This document shows, piece after piece, positions 56,026 to 64,000 of a DNA stretch of 64,000 nt. This DNA is from Paracentrotus lividus. Its lineage: Eukaryota > Echinodermata > Echinoidea > Camarodonta > Echinidae. The stretch lies in NCBI GenBank assembly GCA_940671915.1, contig CALNVZ010003433.1, positions 33,320,622-33,384,621 on the forward strand, written 5' to 3'. Under the pieces are notes generated by a model. The model was not told where the DNA came from. It worked only from the letters and a program-made list of their open reading frames with translations, and did not search any database. Position numbers and translations under genes: made by a program. The stretch's first letter is position 1. Each line of letters opens with the position of its first letter.

Positions 56026-57713
56026 TTCATGTTTGTAGACTCCTGATTATATGAACATGCTTCTATTTAGAGATTGTATAATGGTTTCAAAATAAATCTC
56101 TAATCAAATTTCTCAAAAGTGACACATATATGGTGTTTTCCCTTTTGAGAACATGAAGGTAACTATTTTCTCTTTACTCATAAAAAAGATACATGTATGA
56201 AAAAACTTTGCACGCTGTGAATACTGGAAATTACACTTCACACTCAATACAATCAGTATTCTTGTTTTTCAAATCCTTTTAATATCAGAAGCATTATTAG
56301 GAAAGTAATGGAGGGAAGGGTGAACAATAGTGTTGTTGGCTTTCATTTTATTTTCATGCTAATTAAGAAGAATATTACAGTAAAATTGTGACTGCAAATA
56401 ATTGCTCTTTAAATGCATTCATAATTACGTAATAATCATCTGACAAGAGACAAAAAAATTGAGCTAATTTCTTATCATATTTTGGTAATTCCAAAAAATT
56501 ACAGCTTACAGCAATTCTGAAATGCATTGTAATTAACTTTCCCAATCTTAGTGAGATTTATTACAATCACATGAAATTTCAAGAGAAAATTAATCATTAC
56601 AACTGTTCAGTTAATTACTAACAAAAACAGAGTTAATACTATAAAATGTATACACTTCTTTTGTGTTCTCAAAAGAAAAATTGTCTTGGTGACAGTGTTC
56701 ACATCAACTAATTCAGATATATTTAGCATATTTACTTTTAATCAAGCACAAGCAAACGCAATTATGATCAGATTATAGATGGCTGATGCCATCATTTGAA
56801 TATTGATAATTTCATAATTTAGTCACGTCTGCGACTAGGATTACAATATCATCAAACATCATAACTATATCTCTTTCTTGTCAAATAATCTTATCATTTA
56901 CATTTTGAACTTGCATTGACATTATACTTCATCTCTCTCTTTTGTGGAAACTCTGTGTAAACAAGTGATACATTCATTATAAGACATGTATTGCATCACT
57001 ACCCCCAGTGTTCCCACAGTAAATCTGAGAAAATAGAAACAGTAGATTAGACTACTCCCATTCAATAAAAATCCACCATGAAAACACAAGCTTAAAACCA
57101 TTCATTCATGACAAGCTTTTGTATGAAAGCAGAGTGGTGCCAATTTGATACAATAGGGATTTAGTAGAGGGATTATCCACACTTGTTGTGGTACACCCAT
57201 TGACGCTGTGTAATCCCCCATACAGGTGAACTTGACTTGGAGCACAGACAGTTGGGAAGTTTTGTGGTAGGGTTAGAAGTTCATGGATCTATTGGGAAAT
57301 TGAGCATAATATTTTAAAAGTAGAGGTAATTCTATTCCCATCATTCCCAGCATTTTATATATTGATCATTGTTATTATCAAACTTATGTTCGGAAAAGGG
57401 AAAAATTATTAACAATATTACAAGCAAAACACAAAGTTTAGCTAAAGGTAAAGACAAGAATAAACTTTTTCTTACTTTTCCGGTCTACATTATCATACAA
57501 AAGACTGTTTCACTAATTTTATATATAATTTTTGAACAAAGGTTGTTCTTCAAATCCCAGAAGCTTGCCTGAGGCTTGTCCAACATAGCAACGATGCTGG
57601 ATTCCAAATATTGTAGTTCATTCTTTAACATGTTGAATACCTTGTTACTCTGTCACCAGGATAGAGACATCCATAAATTCATAATAACTTTGTGAAATGG
57701 TTTGCATGACATA
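56026..57713. other. No gene seen
   Basis: Very AT-rich sequence without a supported frame, repeat or RNA gene. Confidence 0.5.
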
Positions 57714-57715
57714 TA

Positions 57716-58387
57716 CAGTGTGTCCCAAAAAGAACTATACACTTTTTAAATAGCTACCAAATAGAAAAATATATGATTCTTGGGGGAAAGATTTATATGT
57801 ATATAAGGCTCATATCCTCAACTATCATTATGACACAAAAAATTCCGAAAATAACCCATGCTTCAGTGAGTAATGCCCACTTTTGTAAAGGACATAAAAA
57901 ATTAGCCTGCGCAGGAATTCACTATTCATTTTCCACCTAGTTATGGAACGCCATGAAGGAGTCAAAATTAATGATGGAATCGATCGGCCAACAAAGACAA
58001 AAATAAATTGAAGTCAAAGCATAAATCAATGATATGAAAACAAATGGTGAAACATAACATTTTTGCATAATATTAATTGTTTTTTCTGACTTTTGGTTTA
58101 TCTTTGACTCTGTTGGCTGATTTATTTCATCATTAATTTTGACTCATTCATGGCGTTCCATAACCAGGTGCAAAATGAATAGTGAATTCCTGCGCAGGCT
58201 AATTTTTGTGTCCTTTACAAAAGTGGGCATTACTCACTGAAGCATGCGTTATTTTCGGAATTTTTGGTGTCGTAATGATAGTTGAGGATATGAGTCTTAT
58301 ATACATACAAACCTTTTATCCAAGAATCTTATATTTTTTTATTTGGTAGCCATTTCAAAAGTGTATAGTTCTTTTTGGGATGCACTG
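57716..58387. mobile_element. Long-hairpin Tc1/mariner-type MITE, 672 bp
   Basis: The ends are CAGTGTGTCCCAAAAAGAAC and, in reverse, CAGTGCATCCCAAAAAGAAC, continuing TATACACTTTT. TA flanks both sides. The two arms stay nearly complementary for about 300 bp (for example TGCTTCAGTGAGTAATGCCC and GCCTGCGCAGGAATTCACTA are mirrored), leaving a central loop of about 70 bp near 58020-58090. A transcript of it would form a long double-stranded RNA. A second member starts at 63867. Confidence 0.9.
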
Positions 58388-58389
58388 TA

Positions 58390-60246
58390 TAAACCGTAAA
58401 GAGGTATTTTATTTGAGGTGAATAGGAATAAAGGAAATACATGTATTATTATATTGATTTGATTCAGTACAATGAGTACGAAAAATATTATCGAAATTTC
58501 AAGATAAAGTTTTCAGATTGAGCTTATATGTCCCAAACTCAACACTGCAAGGGTCAATTTACACAAACCCATCACCCCCCCCTGCCAACTTACATCCCGA
58601 AATGTAAACCAGATAAAATCACCCTCATATTCACCTTCAGTCCCTCCACCTACCCCCTCCACTAACCCCCACCCCCCATCCCCCCAAAAAAAAGTATTTA
58701 AATTTAATGTCAGCCTTTTGAATACAGTTTAACACTGAAATTGACTATTGCAATCTACTTTTGATGTGGACTCACTACATAATACACTGTTTCTTGACAA
58801 CTTTTTTTCAATAAAACATTTTCAAATTTTGGTTGGAAACAAAATGTATTTAAGCTCTAAGAAGGCAACATCAAACATTTTACTTTATTAGCAATTCATA
58901 GAATGGATTTTGAATATCTGAATTGAGATCAGGCTGTAATAAAGATAATTGATTGAACTTATCATACTTTTGAATGAATGTTTATAAAGCAACATATTGC
59001 AAAGGAAAAGGAAAATATATATTTCACCTAGCTCTCCTAAGAGTCCCTTGTTTTTTTATATATTGAGAATAAAGTTTAACAGAATGAGGTAGAATGTCAG
59101 ACAGAAAGAAAAAAAAAGAATTGAAAACATTTATTGAATGATGTTAGTTCAGGTAGGCCTTATCGTTTTTAGAGAATATGCAAGGGCTGAATGAAAGACA
59201 AAGAAAAGAAAAAAAAGATTGGCAAGACAGAAAAAAGATACAAACATTAATTTCTATAACTGTCTGACTAAACATTTCATTCAAATAAAACTAATGACTG
59301 GCATTAACGCATGCCTTAAGAAATTCATGTGGAGTGGATAATCCTGAAAGGGGTAGGAGAGAAAACAGACTGCGAAAGGAAAAACTGGAAATCGAGAGTG
59401 GCAGAATATGAAGGGAAAACACAACCCTAACCAAATACTCTGAGATATCAAATTAAGAGCTGGAAAATGCCTAGGGTACTAATCTAATCGCTACACAAAA
59501 TACATAAGAGTCAGCAATGGTAAGGCTATGGCAATAAATTACGAAATGTGGCATGTATTTGTGGCAAGTCACTAGTTGAACACGCAACCTGACACTCTGC
59601 TTCCTTACGGGGCAATGAGAGTTTCTAATTAAAAGACTTGTTTATTTGTAAGAAGACATATGGCAGTTTGCTTTTGGGAGGTAAGGAGGGTGGAAAGGGG
59701 CAATTTCTTGGTAAGTCTCAAGCCCCCAAAGACATAAAGGGAATCTTCTTTGGGCGTAGCAGAACAACCAGATCCATTAGTTATTCCATTTAGAACATAA
59801 ACATCATTACTTCTCTCTTCCGACCGTTAAACAGAATCTTTTAATTTTTTTATCTGTCAGAAATCTCTCTTGATCTGTCCCTTTCAGCTACCCATAATCT
59901 ATTTCATCACTTCTTACTGTCATATCTTTATGCCTCCCATTATTATATTACTGTTCAACATATACCATTGTTCATGAATGAAAGATACAATGATTTTTTT
60001 CATAATCCTTGGACCATTCATAATCAATGATTTGCTTCTTCCCTACAACTTTTACCCTTACATTTTTTTTTTTTTGGATTCAATTCGAGTGCTTTTTCTT
60101 CTTATTATTTTTTTTAAAAACATGAAAAATATTTACATTCAAGTTTTAACGACAAACAATCAAGTTTTGTGTACCTGCATGACCCACAGGATCAATCTTC
60201 TGCGGAAAAGGTATAATAAAGTCCAACCACTCTCTCTCTTTTTCTT

Positions 60247-60277
<31 letters not shown>

Positions 60278-61533
60278 TTCTCCTTCTTGCTCTATCGGCA
60301 TCCCACCTTTAACCCGACGTACCTTGACTTTCTTCCTAACATCATGGACCTAACAAAACCTTCTCCCTTCTCCCTTTGAATACATTTCCTTTACCTTCCG
60401 TCATCCTCCGCGCTTCTCTTTACATTATTCCACATTTTCCAACATTCAGTTCTGTTCTTTTTTTCTACCTTTTTTTTTTCTTTTTTACCACTTTTTTTTT
60501 CTATGTCACCTGAAATTATCCATTAGCCGCCTGCTGTCAATCAACGTGTAAGGGGATGCCTTGTTTTTCTCCCGGCCGTTTGAATATATTCATGAATTCC
60601 TCGATACCTTACACGCCAAGGCAGCTGGCTACTGTGTTATTGCCATGCATAGTGCCAGTTTAATGATACAAGAATACAAGAAAACAACAAATCAAAAATT
60701 TGAACAGAGATGAAGAAGGCCGTGTTAAGATGTAGCAGGAAATGACTGGAATAATTTCTGATCGTTATCCCGACAAATATTTTCAACGTTCGATGAAAGC
60801 GTTGTCTGATGGTATCTAAATGTCATCAGCACCGGTCAAGGACGATTGATTTTAAAAGTGTGATATGCCTGGCTTTTGTTGGTCAACAAAATTAGGTACA
60901 CGTTTCGTTTGATTGAAATAGCATAGCCTTGAACGTCGATAAATAGTCTTGATATTTTCTCTCATTCCCAATACCATATTTATGGCACTTTTTGCACAAC
61001 TAATCTCTTCAATAAATGGCATTTATTCAATTCCATGAAACTTGCTCCAGCCACAATTGCTCTGCTGTAAATTCTGTACACTAATCGAAAGAACTACCTC
61101 AACCCTGGAGTTAACATTAAATCTGAGTCTAAACCTAACTCTGAACCTAACATAAAATCCTATTACCACCCTAACCCTACATCTTGGGCGAAATAAAGCC
61201 CACATATATTGTCGCAGGGGCAAATGTTATATCATCATTCATTCATATAAACAAAAATCAACTTCACGTGAATATATATTCTTAAAATAATGTAAGGGAG
61301 AAATTAAGTGTTTCCCTACACATTGATCAGAAAGGGGGGGGGGGCGCAAATCAGAAGATGCTGAATGTAATGAAAACATTTTTCACCAATCGTTTACGAG
61401 TCATACATTGTACAGCCCATAGCATATTAATATTTTCTGCATGGTCTTGTAAAATTTGCTTGAAACATAATTTGCCTGTACAAAACCGGTTGGCATGATG
61501 AGCAAATTTATGAGGAAAGGAAGAATAAAGGGA
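58390..61533. other. No gene seen; C-rich and CT-rich tracts
   Basis: C-rich sequence at 58574-58690, A/G-rich patches at 59100-59240, and a CT microsatellite at 60230-60283. The 133-codon plus frame at 59978-60379 is hydrophobic and serine-rich because it crosses T-rich and CT-rich sequence. A TTAGGGTT-like phrase (ACCCTAACCCTA on the plus strand near 61166) is too short to be telomeric. Confidence 0.5.
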
Positions 61534-61687
61534 GAAATAGTGGCTTATGCTAAAGTGTCGCGTTGTGGCGCGGCGCGGCGCGTTAAAAAGTGGAAATAAT
61601 CGACGAAATAAAAATAAGGTGTCTTTAAAGCGTCCTACAAAAAGGGAAAGATTCAGAATTTGGTGTGCACGTATTGTGTGGTGTGGC

Positions 61688-61780
61688 GTCGTGTTGTGTT
61701 GTGTGTGTGTGTGTGTGCGGTTGTTTGTGTGTGTTTTGGGTGTTTGTGTGTGTATATGTGTGTGGGTGTGTGTGTGTGTA
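61688..61780 (+). repeat. TG-rich microsatellite
   Basis: GTGTGTGTGT runs interrupted by TT and CGG. The matching CA run at 62466-62488 lies on the other side of the same element in the mirrored orientation. Confidence 0.9.
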
Positions 61781-62049
61781 CTGCATGTTTGTTATGTTTG
61801 GGAATTTCGTGAAAACATTAGCACCAGGTATTCCCTTATTCCTTGGCAATGGTCATTCGGGACAGGACTTGTTTTAGATCAAATTATATTTCTCCTCCTC
61901 AAATTGGCAGCATTAGAAATTTTCCTTTCTACTTCTAATCATTTCAATGATTTTATCAAATTGGCTCAATTGTCGATAATGTGTCAAATAGTTTTAAAAT
62001 AGCAATTAACGCGGATATCAATATGTATTGATAATATGTTGCCAATTAA

Positions 62050-62190
62050 GGGATGTCTAAACAATTCCAGTAGTTTACCTCACTGTACTGGATCGGTGCA
62101 GCCAATATGGATGAATTTCTGCGGAAAGAAATTAATGCCATGGCTGGGACTCGAACTGGGACCCAAACAAGTGTTGTAAATTTACTAGCA
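62050..62190 (-). mobile_element. tRNA-derived SINE relic inside the 8-bp-duplication element
   Basis: On the minus strand the order is a B-box-like CAGTTCGAGTCCCAGCC, then ATGGCATTAATTTCTTTCCG, CAGAAATTCATCCATATTGG, CTGCACCGATCCAGTACAG. This matches the body order (B box, ATGGC, CTTTCCGC, TTTATCCACATTG, GCTGCACTCGACCCAGGTG) that I recall for an echinoderm SINE family, and its end motif is shared with the SINE at 12833. The A box and tail are not identifiable. Confidence 0.6.
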
Positions 62191-62841
62191 AAATATGGTA
62201 GAAAGTTTAGATTTTCTTATTTTGACATATAGAGCCGTGACCTTACATAGGCTTTATACTGCCTTATACTTTCAATGATAAATTTCATTGAAATTCGCAA
62301 TTTAAACAATGTGAACGTGGACCGGGACCAGGAGTGGACCAGGACTAGACCATCGCGATTTCTGATTGCTGCTGATGTCATAGCTGCCGATAGCCGTAAC
62401 AGGGATCGACCGATACCTTTTCATCGTTTTGGAACTATTAGTCACACAATTTTTGACATACACAAACACACACACACACACACACACATGCACACTAACC
62501 CCACACAAGGACTTAAGACTCGAGTCCGAAAAATGATAATCACTTCCAAAAATTTCACAAACATCGATCCAGAATCTTTTCCTTTTTTCGTAGGACGCTT
62601 TAAAGACACCTTATTTTTTTTTCGTCGATTATTTCCACTTTTCAGCGCGCCGCGCCACAACGCTACACTTTAGCATAAGCCGAAATAGTGGAGGGGGATA
62701 GTCAGGGAAGGATGGTTGAGGAGGGGGAGGAGGGTGGTAGTTGAGAATTGAGGATGCAGGAAGATTTAATGAACGAGGAGGAAGGAGGGGTAATGGAAGG
62801 AGGAGAGATTCATGATAACAAAGAAAAGAGTTGAAGACTGA

Positions 62842-63229
62842 GAGAGAGAGATAGATAGAGACAGATATATAGATACATGTACATGTAGATATATAGATAG
62901 AAAGATAGAAAAAATAGATAGATAGGTAGATAGATGCGAATTGAGATTGCTGGAAGATTTACTGAACAAGGACAGGGAGGGAAAGTTGATGGAATGAAGA
63001 GAGATTCATGATAAGAATAGAAAAGGAGACATAGATAGAGAGAAAGATAGATAAAGAGATAGAAAGAGAGAGAGAGAGATATACAGATATAAATTTGAAC
63101 AAAGTATGAAACTGACCAGAAATATATAATATGAAAAAATTAGCAAATAGATTTATAGTTAGAGAGAAAGAGAGAGAGAGGTAGGTAGATAGATAGATAG
63201 ATAGATAGATGGATGGATGGATAGATAGT
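62842..63229 (+). repeat. GATA and GA simple-sequence blocks
   Basis: GAGAGAGATAGATAGAGA and TAGATAGATAGATAG runs at about 62842-62935, 63026-63085 and 63168-63229, the last ending in GGATGGATGG. The intervening 62940-63020 repeats phrases of 62755-62815 (AGATTTAATGAACGAGG/AGATTTACTGAACAAGG and GAGAGATTCATGATAA), so the whole block has a second-order period near 190 bp. Confidence 0.85.
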
Positions 63230-63232
63230 AAG

Positions 63233-63396
63233 CAAATAATCACCATTGATCAAAATGATGGGAGGACTATCACTTCCCAGGCAAGCTGGATAAGCTTTCT
63301 CCTCCGAAGCAAAGTTGAGGAGAGATAGCGTGTACATCCAGCTTGCCGCGGAAGTGATAGTTTGCCTCGTCATTTGGATCAAGAGGTGATTATTTG
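63233..63396. repeat. Inverted repeat with about 60-bp arms
   Basis: The left arm GCAAATAATCACCATTGATC..., TATCACTTCC, GGCAAGCTGGA is mirrored by TCCAGCTTGCC, GGAAGTGATA, GATCAAGAGGTGATTATTTG on the right. About 43 bp lie between the arms. It is probably a short foldback MITE that inserted next to the GATA array. The minus-strand frame across it is not a gene. Confidence 0.82.
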
Positions 63397-63864
63397 CTTC
63401 ATATTCCACATCTGAAACACATTAAGAGCTCGTGGAAAACCAATATATTGGTTAAAAATAAAAGATTACCTAGGGATCCTTAAAAAGAAAAATCCACTGG
63501 AGTCATCGATGCCCGCACTTGTAAAATATTTTAAACAATTTATTTAGCGCGAAGGTCGAGCTCAAATGAGCTGAAGTGATTGTTACGTAACAAAGAAATT
63601 TAAAAAAGGAATTGTTACATCACAGAGAAATTTATCTGTCGCTGCATGTGATGGAAAAGCGTGACAACGCACTTTTTTTTTGCGCATCCTAAAAATAATT
63701 GATGACGCGTTATGGCTCTACATGCTCTATGGGGCGCTGCAGCGATCAGCGAAACTCAAAAGTACTATCACTACGAGTGATGATTGATGATGGGAAAAAT
63801 AAAATCAATCACGTGATTGACTTTTGACCAATCCTGTTGCAACATTCTTAGTATGTGTAATATA
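63397..63864. other. No gene seen
   Basis: AT-rich sequence with slightly raised CG content near 63680-63780 (GACGCGTTATGG, GGGGCGCTGCAGCG). No feature could be defined. Confidence 0.45.
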
Positions 63865-63866
63865 TA

Positions 63867-64000
63867 CAGGGCGTCCCGAAAAGAACTATACACTTTTGAA
63901 ATGGCTGCCAAATGAAAAATATTTCATTTTAGGTAATGAAATTTATAGTTTCGACTTTTTGGTCGTCATATGAAAGTTGGATAATGAGCTTTCATACTGT
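63867..64000. mobile_element. Tc1/mariner-type MITE, second member, runs off the window
   Basis: It begins CAGGGCGTCCCGAAAAGAAC after TA, continues TATACACTTTTGAAATGGCT, and matches the arms of 57716-58387 for about the first 60 bp before diverging. The right end lies outside the window. Confidence 0.75.

Larger units (their letters stand above)
61542..62681. mobile_element. 1140-bp element with long inverted ends and 8-bp target duplication
   Basis: The inverted ends are about 115-130 bp: GGCTTATGCTAAAGTGT, GCGTTGTGGCGCGGCGCG, AAAGTGGAAATAATCGACGA and GGTGTCTTTAAAGCGTCCTA are mirrored on the right. GAAATAGT is duplicated exactly outside both ends (61534-61541 and 62682-62689). An 8-bp duplication fits hAT or P-like superfamilies. 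The middle contains a TG microsatellite (61688-61780), a minus-strand SINE relic (62050-62190) and a CA run (62466-62488). The 151- and 132-codon frames are not transposase-like. Confidence 0.9.

Noticed and set aside
59978..60379. 133-codon plus-strand frame that could look like a membrane protein
   Set aside because: Hydrophobic residues come from T-runs and a CT microsatellite. There is no conserved motif and no gene context.
61150..61180. CCTAACCCTA phrase suggesting telomeric repeat
   Set aside because: Only one or two units are present within a mixed ACCTAA context, so it is not a telomere or a convincing interstitial telomeric array.
61547..62002. 151-codon plus-strand frame, the longest in the window
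   Set aside because: It starts in the inverted end of a transposon and runs through a TG microsatellite, giving Cys/Val repeats. It is not a transposase.

Overview
The window looks like gene-poor, AT-rich, repeat-dense nuclear DNA from a marine deuterostome, most likely an echinoderm such as a sea urchin. The basis is the absence of any convincing multi-domain reading frame, abundant small inverted-repeat DNA transposons, tRNA-derived SINE sequence ending in an 'AGTGCTTTATAAA'-type tail, many microsatellites, and frequent use of the palindromic word TAGGCCTA. The taxon is an inference from remembered repeat types; no protein or rRNA marker confirms it. I found no intact protein-coding gene, rRNA, CRISPR array or prokaryotic feature. 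The short reading frames (most under 110 codons) look like chance openings. The recognisable coding relics are a reverse-transcriptase C-terminus and a hAT-type zinc-finger fragment, both broken transposon pieces.

The dominant structure is a direct duplication. Bases 1-12088 match 22576-32748 almost throughout, and the left copy continues off the window. The copies differ by scattered substitutions and by whole insertions. The left copy carries a 764-bp inverted-terminal-repeat element (695-1458), a 23-bp tandem array (2663-2747) and a 1379-bp Harbinger-like element (8588-9966) that itself contains two further nested inverted-repeat elements. The right copy carries a small element at 24328-24561. 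The pattern fits either a real segmental duplication or two allelic haplotypes assembled end to end.

The spacer 12089-22575 holds a GAGACGTCTC-rich foldback fragment, two tRNA-related SINE-like sequences, the 3' end of a non-LTR retrotransposon on the minus strand, a complex tandem repeat near 16 kb, a mariner-type MITE, and a foldback element near 19.7-20.2 kb. From 32749 to about 42250 the DNA is mostly unannotated low-complexity sequence, with a possible untranslated exon end near 39.2 kb.

From 42 to 64 kb there is a dense set of non-autonomous DNA transposons, several with target-site duplications readable directly: TTAA (42561-43057), CATTA (44352-44660), TA (50342-52504 and 57716-58387) and an 8-bp GAAATAGT (61542-62681). 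A TTAA-associated family with AGCTGGT ends has three members, and a Tc1/mariner-type element is split by a hAT-like insertion. These parts do not work together as a pathway. The window is a record of successive transposon insertions.
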